A stretch of DNA of 64,000 nt from Strongylocentrotus droebachiensis (taxonomy: Eukaryota > Echinodermata > Echinoidea > Camarodonta > Strongylocentrotidae). Positions 34,219 through 45,414 of the stretch are shown in pieces; position 1 is the stretch's first letter; each line of letters begins with the position of its first letter. The stretch spans positions 248,001-312,000 of the forward strand of contig JAVYIG010000041.1 in the NCBI GenBank assembly GCA_035222895.1. The letters run 5' to 3'. The position numbers and the translations under genes are program-made. A model generated the notes under the pieces. That model made no database searches, had not been told where the DNA came from, and saw only the letters and a program-made list of their open reading frames with translations.

Positions 34219-34843
34219 GGCGATCAGAATTTATTATTTGATTTCACCTGATCGGCCAGCAATTGGCCCCCAATCCAATGGTCGGGTTAAAGGGTTACTT
34301 GTAGGCAAGATAAATATTTGTTTTTTGGAGAACCTACAAAAATACACTACATGCATAATATATTCTGAGTACTGCCCGGAGGAAAAAGATATTTAAAAGA
34401 AATATGGAAATAAATTATTAAGCCCACAAATTAATGGAATAACATTTGAAAAAACATGAAAGTGAAAAACGTGATCCCTAAAGGAAAATTCAATTTAAGA
34501 CAACTACATGTACCTACAAGAAAGCAGAAAAATCAGAGAAACAGACTGGTGAAAGTTTGAACGAAATTATACAAAAGGTTTGAGATTTGCATACATTTTT
34601 GTATAGTGGAATACATGTACAGTAAAGTTTGAACAACACTGACAGCAGACCCTATGGTCAGCTTCTGTCTCTAAAGAGATGAGCCGACCCTTCCCAAATT
34701 AAGAGGCTAACGAACGAAAGAGACAGAATTTTTGTTGTACTTGCGACAAAATTTATTATGAGGAAGGTTAACAGATATCAGAATTATTAAAGAATTCCCC
34801 ATAGCAGACGGTTATTTCTGTCCAGTTGTGGCTGTGCCTGATG

Positions 34844-35033
34844 GGAGTCGGGCTAACTCAGACCAGGGGACAACTCGGCCCAGGTACAAAAACGGTCAGT
34901 TTTTGCATGTTTAGGTTTAGGGTTAGGGTTAGGGTTAGGGTTAGAGTTAGAGTTAGGGTTAGGGTAAAATGAAAAAAATGACCATTTTTGCAGCTGGGCC
35001 GAGTTGTCCCCTGGTCCGAGTTAGCCCGGATCC
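34844..35033. mobile_element. 190-bp MITE with a TTAGGG telomere-type core
   Basis: The direct repeat GCCTGATG stands at 34836-34843 and 35034-35041, an exact 8-bp target duplication. Between them the two ends are inverted copies over about 63 bp with about nine mismatches, including a perfect GACCAGGGGACAACTCGGCC. The core (about 34910-34967) is TTTAGG/TTAGGG repeated about eight times with two TTAGAG variants. No coding content. The 8-bp duplication fits hAT, Merlin or P superfamilies; I cannot choose among them. Confidence 0.85.
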
Positions 35034-35373
35034 GCCTGATGATATCAATCCAACAATAAAGAAATAAAATGACAATGTACCAATACAATTTTTTTAAAGT
35101 AAAAGTTAGTATCCAAAGTTATAAGACTTAGTTTGTCTCACTTTAGATTCTAAAATATATATACATAGACTAGGCCTATGTATTTTTTATAAACGTTAAA
35201 GCTTATCTTGAGCTCTGGTATTGGAATCGTATTTTGAGAGAAATTGCTATGATTTATTCTGCATTGTTTATCCTGCATTTATACATGTAGATTGAGTGTT
35301 TGCACCAGTGAAATAAAAACACTCACAAAAAATTACTGGGCAACATCTTTGATAAAAACCACAACTGCCAGGC

Positions 35374-35600
35374 CTACTTACCCAGATTTCCTCATCTTTC
35401 TAGTTTCTAGACTCAATATACTCACTACTCAGCCACTAATACATTTTCATGTAGACTCTACATGTAATAGACTAGTAGTAGTTTATTCGTAATCTTGAAC
35501 ATTCAGTGTAAGTTTCGTTGGATTCTGTGAGAATTTATCTTCTATAATTACCAGAATTCAAGTTCATCTTCTACTAGACTATGTTAATATTAAATCATGT
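35374..35600 (+). repeat. Dispersed repeat, copy B (partner at 13081)
   Basis: Same-orientation match to 13081-13262, including GTAATCTTGAACATTC, GTGTAAGTTTCGTT and ATTCTGTGAGAATT. Identity is roughly 80-85% by eye. Confidence 0.5.
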
Positions 35601-35680
35601 CATTATTATAAAACTGTTTTGTTTTCCTTGTTTTTTCAAAGGTTTTGAAACCGGTCCAGTCAGTCCTAGACCTAGTAGTA

Positions 35681-37250
35681 GGGAGGCCAATGCCCAAATC
35701 TAACTTTTTAATTACGAATTTGTTTAAAATAAAACAAAGATTAAAAGAAAGCATTTACTTTCACTAAGAAAACTCACCCATCTGCCGACTCCAGAAGTTC
35801 CATAAAATAGGAGATATCCAGCTTGTAAACACTCCCTTCCTTCTACGCCTTGGCCGTACGCAAGAGCCTTGAAACAGATAAATTCATGTCGCGAAATTAC
35901 GTTGATAATTAGACAGGCCCGAGGCAATGGGCGTGTCATTGTCCGGACAAAGTTCATGATGAAGTTTAAAACTTCGCGCGAAAGTGCAATCACTCAACAG
36001 CGGCTAGCCTTGAATCGGTCGCACACGTACACACCGCGCAGGCAAGCCCCAATGCAGGCTGAAATCCAGCCATCAATGTGCGAACGATTCCATCTTCTAC
36101 TACTACGAGCCGAAGGCGATGGTTCAAAAATGAAGAAGGAATATACAAATTGGCAGCTAAGAAACATATATAATTCATTGATATTTACCTTAGATGTGTA
36201 TTCCAACAATTTGATTTCCTCATGAGTATTCCTTATTATCAACGATCGAGAAGTTACGAGGTCCAATTAACATCCATCTTGCAGCGAACACAGTAGCATG
36301 ATCCATGCAACGTACGTCATGTACGTGTACTAATATTTCTCTCACTCTCTCTCTCTCTCTCTCTCCCTTTCGCTATACGTAACATACACACTCACTAACC
36401 ATGTGTCATACAACACACACCTTCAAATCATGGCTTTCATTTCAATTCTCAATTGGAGTATAGACTGCTCACGTAGACTTTTTTTTTTACTGAAATATTT
36501 TTTTAAACACTTCTCATACATTATACTGCACGACACTCGTATCTAGTGCTGTGAGAATAAGGTACTAGGGTCTATAAATAAGACTACGCTTTGCGCACGA
36601 TCTGACCGGAGCTCAGTGGAGCTCAGACATTATGTCGCAATACCCTTTATTTTTGGCGCGAACAATGACGTCACTGTTCACATTTTTTCTTCTCATTTTG
36701 AGATGGATGTAGCTATAGGGCTCAAACCAACGCAAGATTGACAGAAACATCGTACTCTATCTACTTTCGAATGTTCAGTTTGTAAAAATCTGTATTTAAA
36801 AAGATATAATCTTTTTTCTTTATATTTTCTAGTTGTTAGAAGTGGCAATTGTGAACATCTGAAATGTTGATCTCTATCAAAAGTTCTTTACTCAAAACGG
36901 ATCCCATATTTTTAGTGTCTACCTTCAGCCCATGAGAAGGTTTTTAGTGAGCAAACCTCTACGCCCTCTAGGATTTTCTTAGTCTGGGATGCGCGTTCGT
37001 AAAGTTGTTCTGCTACGAGAATTATTGGACTCAAATACGTCAAAATCTGCAAGATCGTCAACAAATGGTGAAAGACTGTTACAGATCCGTGATTATAGGT
37101 ATGTTGTGAAATGTATGATTGTATTTTCTTTTCTTATTTTCATCAATTTTTTTTTTTACATCATTTTTTTCCCTCTGCTAATTTTTTGAAGTGGGCGACG
37201 AGCGCACAAATCGTAGGCGTAGAAGCCTTACGCCCGGGCATTGGCCTCCC
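35681..37250. other. 1.57-kb interval between inverted GGGAGGCCAATGCCC copies
   Basis: GGGAGGCCAATGCCC at 35681-35695 is exactly inverted at 37236-37250, extended by TAGTA on the outer side of both copies. The interval has CpG-rich parts, a CT microsatellite (about 36341-36364) and one TGACGTCA (36666). It also has two segments ending in good splice donors: minus strand at 35778 (GATGG then GTGAGT) and plus strand at 37098 (ATTATAG then GTATGT). The interval may be a TIR-bounded transposon, or the shared promoter region of TTBK and another gene. Confidence 0.35.
36989..37098 (+). other. Candidate first coding exon, unassigned
   Basis: From ATG at 36989 the frame is open for 36 codons (it begins MRVRKVVLLRELLDS and is basic and leucine-rich) and runs into a consensus donor GTATGT at 37099. 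No matching downstream exon was found before the minisatellite, and no family is recognised. It lies within the inverted-repeat interval, so it could belong to a mobile element. Confidence 0.2.
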
Positions 37251-37459
37251 TACTAGTAGTAGTAGTAGACCCTAGTACTAGTACTACATGTAGCTCTAGA
37301 TCTAGAGTCTATGTAAGATAATGAGGAACAGAACAAATATTTTCTTCACCTTAGAAGTTAGAACCATGACATTGAACTGCTTTGATTGTGGATGTCAATG
37401 CAATGGAAAGACAACAGTCAATTTCATCATGGTCGCTAGCTGTCGTACACGTCGTATTA

Positions 37460-39080
37460 GGGGCTTTTCGTTTGTGTGGACGAGGACGGCGTTCACGTCC
37501 TCTAGAGATGCGAATTGGCGTCAGACACCCGTCCTGTTCACTACCTTATTACCCTTTTCGTTTTAAGTCGACACCCGTTTTCTACACGATGACGTAATGC
37601 CCCCCGCACGCGCTTATTCAATTTCTCCTTCTTTCACTTCTTATTTTGTTCTTCGTTTATTATTCTATTATACTCTCTCTATTTTCCTTATGTTATTCTT
37701 TGTTTTTCCTTCTTTCATCTTCTCTTCTATCTTTCCATTGTCTATTCTTTATCATTTTCTCTTCCTGTCTTTCCTAACGTTATTGTTGTTGTTATCATTC
37801 TATCATTTTTCTTTCTATCTTTCCTCATATTATTCTTTGTTTCTTCCTTCTATCATCTTCTCTTATATGTTATTCTTTGTTTTTATCATTCTATCACTTT
37901 CTCTTTCTATCTTTCCTCATATTATTCTTTGTTTCTTCCTTCTATCATCTTCTCTTATATGTTATTCTTTGTTTTTATCATTCTATCACTTTCTCTTTCT
38001 GTCTTTCCTTATGTTATTTTTTGTTTTTTCCTTCCTTCACTTTCTCTTTCTGTCTTTCCTCATGTTATTCTTTGTTTTTCCCTTCTTTCACCTTCTCTTT
38101 CTGTCTTTTCTTATGTTATTCTTTGTTTCTTCCTTCTTTCACCTTCTCTTTCTGTCTTTCCTTATGTTATTCTTTGTTTTTTCCTTCTTTAACTTTCTCT
38201 TCAGTCTTTCCTTATGTTATTCTTTGTTTTTTCCTTCTTTCACCTTCTCTTTCTGTCTTTCCTTATGTTATTCTTTGTTTTTATCAATCTATCACTTTCT
38301 CTTTCTGTCTTTCCTTATGTTATTCTTTGTTTTTCCCTTCTTTCACCTTCTCTTTCTGTCTTTCCTTATGTTATTATTTGTTTCTTCCTTCTTTCACCTT
38401 ATCTTTCTGTCTTTCCTTATGTTATTCTTTGTTTTTTCCTTCTTTCACCTTCTCTTTCTGTCTTTCCTTATGTTATTCTTTGTTTTTCCCTTCTTTCACC
38501 TTCTCTTTCTGTCTTTCCTTATGTTATTATTTGTTTCTTCCTTCTTTCACCTTATCTTTCTGTCTTTCCTTATGTTATTCTTTGTTTTTTCCTTCTTTCA
38601 CCTTCTCTTTCTGTCTTTCCTTATGTTATTCTTTGTTTTTTTCCTTCTTTCACCTTCTCTTTCTGTCTTTCCTTATGTTATACTTTATTTTTTCCTTCCT
38701 TCTCCTTATCTTTCTGTCTTTCCTTATGTTATTCTTTGTTTTTCCCTTCTTTCACCTTCTCTTTCTGTCTTTCCTTATGTTATTCTTTGTTTCTTCCTTC
38801 GTTCATCTTCTTTTTCTGTCTTTCCTTATGTTATTCTTTGTTTTTTTAATCATTCTATCACTTTCTCTTTCTGTTTTTACTTTCTGATTTACGCTGCGAT
38901 GTAGCAAGATGACGTCATTCTGACGACGGGTCACTAGTTTTCTGACGAACCTCAAATCATCGATGAACGGGTTCGCAAATGTGGCCTGACGACGCCAGAC
39001 GACCCGACGCATGCGCAGATCGCCGAAATGACGTCCCATATTTGACGTCGACTATGTCGACGTGACAAACGAAAACCCCC
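37460..39080. mobile_element. TIR element of 1.6 kb filled with a minisatellite
   Basis: The ends GGGGCTTTTCGTTTGT (left) and the complement of ACAAACGAAAACCCCC (right) are inverted with one mismatch, and TA flanks both. The subterminal parts are CpG-rich with many GACG/CGTC words, unlike the centre. The centre is a 51-bp pyrimidine minisatellite. No transposase is present. A non-autonomous DNA transposon in which an internal tandem array has expanded is the simplest reading; the superfamily is unknown. Confidence 0.6.
37650..38870 (+). repeat. 51-bp polypyrimidine minisatellite, over 20 copies
   Basis: A unit of 51-52 bp containing TCTTTCTGTCTTTCCTTATG, then TTATTCTTTG and a T-run, repeats across 1.2 kb. 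The left third is more diverged. Because 51 is divisible by three and the unit lacks in-frame stops, all three plus-strand frames stay open; the resulting 435-, 336- and 211-codon ORFs are artefacts. The strand is nearly pure pyrimidine, so triplex (H-DNA) formation is plausible. Confidence 0.9.
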
Positions 39081-39561
39081 TATTGTCAAAAGTGTCACGC
39101 CGCATTAGACGAATGACTACCTATGTACGGCTGGGCACCGAGCGGGCCAGGCGAGGGGTAATAGTAAATGAAGCTTCGTAAGCCTCTCGCGACTGCACAC
39201 GGATGTGCAGAAGAATGACAGTTTGTGATCATGTTTAGTCATGTTTTATTCGACCATATATCAAATTTATTTTACTAACACATTAAATGAATATCAAGAT
39301 ATGTTCTTTACATACCTGCTTCCTCCTGGCGTATCATAGAAAGCAGGAAAAAGTATTTAATAGCTCCGATTAGTAACAGATCGCAGCTGTGGAGAAATGC
39401 ACAAACAACATCATCATAATATCCCAGGATGCTTTGTTCTCGATATCTTTTTTTCGTGGTAATTTGTTAGTCTCTTTACTTCAGACACGATTAAGTTGAT
39501 TATGCGTGTACACAGTGAATTGCTAAATGAAACGTGGAAAAGGCTCGAAATTGATCAATAC

Positions 39562-39660
39562 CATGGGCGTAGATCTGTAATTGATACCTATTGTTCAGGG
39601 GGGATGATCTATTCATTCATCCCCCTGAACAATAGGTATTACGTAAGTATTTACGCCCAT
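39562..39660. mobile_element. 99-bp palindromic MITE with 9-bp target duplication
   Basis: GATCAATAC stands on both sides (39553-39561 and 39661-39669). The insert is almost one palindrome: ATGGGCGTA at both ends inverted, and ATACCTATTGTTCAGGGGG near the centre inverted exactly, with an 8-nt loop. An 8-9 bp duplication suggests a hAT- or Merlin-like origin. Confidence 0.75.
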
Positions 39661-40447
39661 GATCAATACAATGGCCTAAACCGATATAATAAGAATAAAT
39701 TAGTTTTTCATACACCATAAAAATACTCCCTATAGGTAATATGAACACATTGATAGTGACTGATACCTACATATTAAATCAAATCAAATCAAACATGAAT
39801 ATTATGAAGATAACAGAATCAAAATCAGTATCACAGTTTGGAAGCTAGGGGAAATGGAGCAGTTTGCTTTGCTTATATTTTGTTCCCAAAAGCTAGGCTC
39901 GAAATTTGATTACTATAGATCTAAAAATTTAGATGCCGGTATATACTCTATAATATGAGTGTCATACATCTTTATAATACCCCTATATGAATATGAATAC
40001 ATTGATACCTATAGTTACCTACACATTTAATCAGTTTGAGAATTGACTTTTCTGAAGCGGACAAAAAAAAAGATAATAAAAAATAAGTTTGAACCACAGG
40101 GAAAGGGAACAATTTGCCCCCCCCCCCCCCCACACACACACATTTCTATTTCATAAATTGAGAATAGCTGTGCAATTATAATGAAATCATTGGTCATTTT
40201 GTTTAACTTCTACATGGCATGACACATTGTTCCCCAGGGAGTAGAGAATGTGCATACATTCTGTTCAGGCAAGCCTGATTCCGATGACCAAGGGGTAAAT
40301 TTAAAGCCCTTTAATAGTAAGTCATGCAGCTTCAGTATTATGAACCCCAATTTTTTATTTTTTAAAAACATCATTAGAAAGTATACCTCACTACAAATTT
40401 CACCAAACTGCAATTGAAGCTAAATCTAAAGACTTTAGTTTCCTAGC

Positions 40448-40550
40448 TAGCCGCCCCCCTCCCCCTCCCCCTCCCCCCTCCCCCTCCCCCTCCCCCCTCC
40501 CCCCTCCCACTCCCCCTCCCCCTCCCCCCCCCGCCCCAACCCCCCTAACT
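40448..40550 (-). repeat. C-rich array, potential G-quadruplex on minus strand
   Basis: Repeats of CCCCCT/CCCCTCC run for about 100 bp. The complementary strand has many runs of four to six G, enough for several quadruplexes. It lies about 0.6 kb upstream of TRMT112. Confidence 0.7.
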
Positions 40551-41142
40551 AATACTAAGACTAGGTGTTCGGCGTTTCACTTTATACGGACGTACCGAGG
40601 CCTATGTCAATTAACATAACGAATCCTTTTTTGTCTTCTTCATGTTTCATATTTTTAAATTGGATTTAAGTCCTTGGTATTGTTAATACTAAGGGCTGTT
40701 CAAAGTATAGATACTTTTTTTAATCTCTTGAGTCCTTATTTTTCACCTTAGGTTTAATTATTATGTTGGAGTCTTTGGAACGGGAAAGGGTTTTTCTTAT
40801 TCATGATTGGCCTATATCTGTATGATTCATTCAAGGAATAATATAAATGCATTGCTAAAACAATATCTTTGCATGGTGCACATATTAATGACACTGGTAT
40901 ACGATAATGCAAACTTAGACTCTTATTATGATTTTATTAAGTCTGTGGTACAGACTATTTCGTTTTAAATATCCCATAATCCATTGCGTTTCCAATATGG
41001 CAGCCCCCATGGTTAAAACGTAATTTTACATGTGTTTACGTACGTACGTACGTACGTACATTAGTAAATGTGAATGAGAAAGGTCCATTTACACGATAGA
41101 GGATTTGTGTGTCGTTAGATGAGATCGACGGTGGTTAGAACA

Positions 41143-43998
41143 ATGAAGTTACTTACACATAATATGCTGACTTCTCACGTCAAAGGAGTAAAGAATGGAT
41201 ACCCGCTTAGAATAGAGGTAAGATATGTCGTTTTTGTTTACACATTAGTCATTGATTGAGTCGTTTGTGAATATGCGATTAGCAGAATTCAGAACACACC
41301 GGCAAGCCGCAATGGCACGGGGCGGGGCCGGGCCGCGAATATTTTTTTTACACGCTAGCCTGGCCACTTTCGCCGTAATACTCGTAAAAGTGCGCTGGTG
41401 GTAAAGCCTACATAATAGGTATGCACTACCGCAGTTTAACTTGGTTGCTCTCTAGCTGAACGTTCCCGAACGTTTGTTCGTTCGTGTCTCCTTAGATCAA
41501 GATTAATGTAAAATTCCTAAATTAAATTAAAATAGATTAAGTTTTTGAATTCCTTCGCCCAATGGCTGCGATGGCCGTCTCATTTAGAAGGGCCAGCTAT
41601 TGTCTTTATCTGATGATTGTCATGCATGATGTACATGTGTATCATCATGCACCTCGCATGTAGGCTGCTAGACTAATATTAGTCGTTTCCATGGTGTTTA
41701 TCATAGAAATGGCCAGGCTAGCGTGTAAAAAAAAATTGCGCGGCCGGGCCGGGGACAGCGAAATACATGTGTTGGTTGTGCATGTGCAAACTCGCAGCTC
41801 CCCCTTACATAATGCACCACACAACTACACAAGCCCCATCCCCAGGCCCCAGCCCAGTTTCTTTTTAAATGTTGTTGGCAGGATCAGGATCAGGATTGCT
41901 TTAATTTACATGATGCATGGCTGATTGAACAGTTGTGAGTTGAAATTACACTTAGAGTTACTTAGACACCAGGCAATTCCACCCGAATAAATTCAAGCTA
42001 ATCACTGCCCGTACTGATTTTTACAAACACTCTTATTTCCCACGGACAGTTGCAGCATGGTACATGCTCCCTCCAGATATCTTGGTTTCTGCAACAGCAG
42101 AAACCTTCCAGGGAGCCCTATTCCAGAAACGCCATTGATGGCTGAAAATTGTTTTTACTTGCACCTTGTACATAATACACCAACTGACTGCACTGCACAA
42201 GAGCACCTTGCCAGACATTTCAACCTTGACGTTATATCCTGACTGATGGATCCTGTCAAGTACCGACGTAGAAGTAGAAGTATTATAAATTATAAATAGT
42301 AGACCTTTTCTTGGACCTATGACGGGGATTCCATCATCGTGGCATTTCATGGAGTTAAAACTAGTTATTATTAATTTGTAGATAGATCCTCAAGATGCAG
42401 ACTGCAAAGTGCAAGTTACATTAAAATCCAAAGGATGTTTTTCTCTTCGCCACACTTTCGTCATTTTGCCTCGGAAGTACAAGCGTATCAGCTAGTTTTA
42501 CAAAGATATAAATTATAAACAATTATTTTTCCTGTATATTTCAAGTCTGCATGTTCCTAATTTGTTTTTACAGCCTGAAAATACAAGGATACTGGAAGTG
42601 GAATTCAATCCAGACTTCATCGCTAGAATGATTCCAAGAATAGACTGGACTGCCCTGTATGACACAGCATGTGGTGTAAGTCTTCTCTTTCTACTATTAT
42701 TTGGCATGTTTTTCACCATTTTTCACATGTGCTTTTCAATTGAAGGCATTATATATTGTGTTTATATGCAACTTAATACTGAAGTGAAAGAAAAGATATT
42801 TCCAGGCCTGATAAAAACCCGATTTAAATCGGTTTCCCGATTTTTTCCCGATTTTTTTTTTCTTCCCGATTAAAAAAAAAAAAAAAATTATAATTCCCTA
42901 TTTTATCCTGATTTTCCTGATTCCCCCCTTATTTTCTCTATTCTTCCCTATTTTGCCCTATTTTTTTTCCAATTTTCTTACTCGAAAGGGGGGAATGTTG
43001 TTAGATGCCATTTTTTCCCCGCGAATCCTCTTCTTCTTTTTTACTCAAGGGGGGCGTGGTGGCGGGGAAAACAAAAAACCTATTTTTTTTTTAGTGCTCA
43101 ATAAAGTGCATATATATAAATGGATGTCCACTTATATGTAGGTCTGAGAGCTATAAAAAAAAGAGTGATCACTAATCGAAAATGACAATCACTGGGAAGC
43201 AAGAGTATTATTATTTCTATGATTTCCCTTATTTCACACATTTTGTTAATGTCATCTAATATTTTGACACTCCTATTGTCATCCCGTATTAGAACAAAAA
43301 ATAGTTCTATAATACAGAAAAGCATATCTTTCTTTCAGTTGCATACCGCATGAATGTTTGTGTTAATCTTAATTTTTCTATACATTTTATTCTGTAGATC
43401 AACATGAATGGTAGCTTACCTGCACAACCAGTTGAAAACTATGAGAGTGATGAAGAATTCTTGAAAGAGGCTCATAGAGTCTTACTCGAGGTAACCTTAT
43501 ACTCTCCTATCTCATATCCATTCTCCTCTCATCTATCTATCCACCTATCTATATGTGTAGTATTGTCTCTCTCTTTTTTATCACTACTGTGTTTAGTTTA
43601 TTGTTGAAGGGACAATTTCATTTTTATAAGACAGATCAATATCTTTATTTCAAAATCCATTTATTGTGTATTCAACAAAAGCCAAGCTCAAGTTTGCTGA
43701 CAAAAACAAAACAAATTGCCTATTTTTTACTATCATTGTGAAACAGGATTTTGTTTTCCTACATGTCGATGTGTGCCTATTTAATCACACATTGTATTTC
43801 TTATGATATACATAAATACTAAAACAGAGAAATTAATGTACAGATGTGCCAATATACTTTGTATTTTCAACATTCTTTTCTTATTCTAAATGACAGATTG
43901 AAATAGTAGATGGTAACCTTGTGTGTCCTGAGTCTGGAAGAAAGTTTCCTATCAAGAATGGTATTGCCAATATGCTCCTGAATGAAGATGAAGTATGA
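41143..43998 (+). CDS. TRMT112: TRMT112, methyltransferase activator subunit
   Basis: Small obligate partner that stabilises and activates several SAM-dependent methyltransferases: tRNA (TRMT11, ALKBH8), 18S rRNA (BUD23), 28S/U6 (METTL5 and others) and eRF1 (HEMK2). Exons: 41143-41217, 42574-42675, 43398-43490 and 43897-43998, all phase 0, with AG/GT borders; 123 residues against about 125 in human. The N-terminus [16 protein letters not shown] is diagnostic. Later blocks are [29 protein letters not shown] and the C-terminal [19 protein letters not shown]. Like other animal proteins it lacks the four-Cys zinc site of yeast Trm112. An in-frame upstream ATG at 41119 would add eight residues; the family start argues for 41143. 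The gene is divergent from TTBK and convergent with the bZIP gene. Confidence 0.97.
41956..42275 (+). mobile_element. LINE fragment: end of ORF2 and 3' tail
   Basis: Plus-strand codons from 41956 to the TGA at 42136 encode the familiar C-terminal signature of CR1/L2/jockey-type reverse transcriptase proteins: RQFHPNKFK, then [16 protein letters not shown], then LPPDIL and ETFQGALF. About 130 bp of 3' sequence follow, ending in a GTAGAAGTAGAAGTA simple tail. This is a dead 5'-truncated copy inside TRMT112 intron 1, same orientation as the gene. A minus-strand ORF over it (42033-42350) is a shadow. Confidence 0.7.
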
Positions 43999-44002
43999 AC
44001 AG

Positions 44003-44594
44003 GTGAGTGAGTGAATTCTGCAGATCGAGTTAAAGTTGACTATCACCCCAGATAAGTATCCTCTCTTCAAAGAAACCCCCCCCCCCCTAGGAATTTAACC
44101 CCTGGACGACCAGCCCCACCCAACCATTGCCTTTTAGGTAAATGGTAAACTACCCTTCTCAAGACAATTGACCCCTGGACAATTATCCTCTAATTTAATT
44201 GCTCTGTGATAGTTGCCTAGGGGTAACTTCGGTAAGCCTATTTTTCAGGGGAAGTTGTCTAGACGTCGTCTTTGGGTAGTATTCCTGAAACCGTATATTA
44301 TTACAAATCTATTTTACATGTGCTTCTACCTGTATGTGGTAGATAAAACAATAGAGTGATTTTTAATTCAATGATAAGCTGCTGATAAAATCTTAGGGGG
44401 AAAAGATCATGACCTATTTCATTGATGATCTTAATTTGTTTGATCAGATGCTAGCAACTGCATGTATGTTTGAACTTTGTAGAAAAAGAAAACAAAACTA
44501 ATCATCACATAAAGTATCCTTGACTCACTATATTATTTTGCCGAGTTTTGTCATGATCCTATAAAATTTCTTTGATTTTGTCTTCTTCTTGCAG
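44003..44594 (+). other. TRMT112: Probable TRMT112 3'-UTR intron
   Basis: The TGA stop at 43996-43998 is followed four nucleotides later by CAG and a consensus donor GTGAGT (44003). A strong acceptor TTCTTCTTGCAG ends at 44594. The last exon would then be wholly noncoding from 44595. The stop lies too close to the junction for the exon-junction rule to trigger decay. Confidence 0.55.
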
Positions 44595-45414
44595 ATCAGT
44601 GACACTCAATTCTTGTACAGAGAGCCATGAAGAGAAATTGTTACCTTTTCCAGCCATCAAAGGGATTTTTGCCCTCTGCATATTTAATTAGAGCAGCGCC
44701 TCAGAACAGTTACCTGTACTTCATGGTTGGGTTCTCATGTAAAGACATGCCCCATCAACTCATGTGACTGTGTTACATCATGAGTCAAAACTTTACACAG
44801 AAGAACTACTGTGTTTCTATGTCAATAGAAGAGGATTCTTCCTCTTGTTTTTGGAAAGGCAAAGATATATTCATCATTTTGAACTTGTATATACATCTAT
44901 GAGAATGAGGAGCAGACAAGTAGACCGAAGATCCACAAGAGGAAACATACTTGAACCCAATGCCCGTGAATCTGAATGTACATCAGGAATGAGAATTTTT
45001 ATTTTGTGAACATTTTGTCTCCTTGGTAGTAGTTGTCCATAAAAGGTCCATTCGACTATAGCCTTTAATCTTGTAAACCTATTTTTAATAGTTGTTAGTC
45101 TGCATTAGAATGTTGCACCTTAATATTTTCAAAGAATGAGATGACCTCATCTGCCTACATTTGATAGGAATGTTGGTGTAAAAATTGTTGAGGGGATGCA
45201 GATATTTTATAATTGATTGAGAGGGCAACATTTTTGGAGTTCAAACATTTTTGTGATCAATTAGTCCACCAACTTCAAAGGATAAATTGATATTTCATTG
45301 AGATTATATCAAATGAGAAGGAAATCATGTTAAAATCTTATTTTTAAGAGTGTTATCACTGAAAAACGTAAAATGTGTTATCGAATGTTGTATTTGATTT
45401 CATCTGTGAATATT

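Larger units (their letters stand above)
20832..35680. other. TTBK upstream region: no supportable gene, many mobile elements
   Basis: Almost 15 kb without a gene I can defend. Because the TTBK start exon begins with an acceptor, part of this is probably the intron of a 5' noncoding exon further right. It holds the elements listed separately (21876, 27116, 30226, 30689, 33726, 34844), GA and AAAAG microsatellites (about 24403 and 25020), many TACATGTA motifs and several poly-C/poly-G tracts. Two minus-strand open segments (24422-24604 and 26034-26195) look mildly exon-like. Confidence 0.45.
39081..41142. other. Intergenic region upstream of TRMT112
   Basis: No gene is supported. Contents are a small palindromic MITE (39562-39660), a C-run followed by CA repeats (about 40117-40141), a C5T-type C-rich array (about 40448-40550) and a (GTAC)n tract at about 41037-41060. 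The stretch just before the TRMT112 ATG (about 40970-41140) should hold its promoter; no TATA box is evident. Confidence 0.5.

Noticed and set aside
34858-35088. Minus-strand ORF with an LT-repeat stretch
   Set aside because: It is the telomere-type TTAGGG array inside a MITE read as codons.
37597-38904. 435-codon plus-strand ORF (and 336- and 211-codon ORFs in the other frames), apparently a repetitive membrane protein
   Set aside because: All three frames are open because a 51-bp pyrimidine minisatellite lacks stops. There is no splice or start context and no family.
42033-42350. 105-codon minus-strand ORF
   Set aside because: Antisense of a LINE reverse-transcriptase C-terminal fragment.
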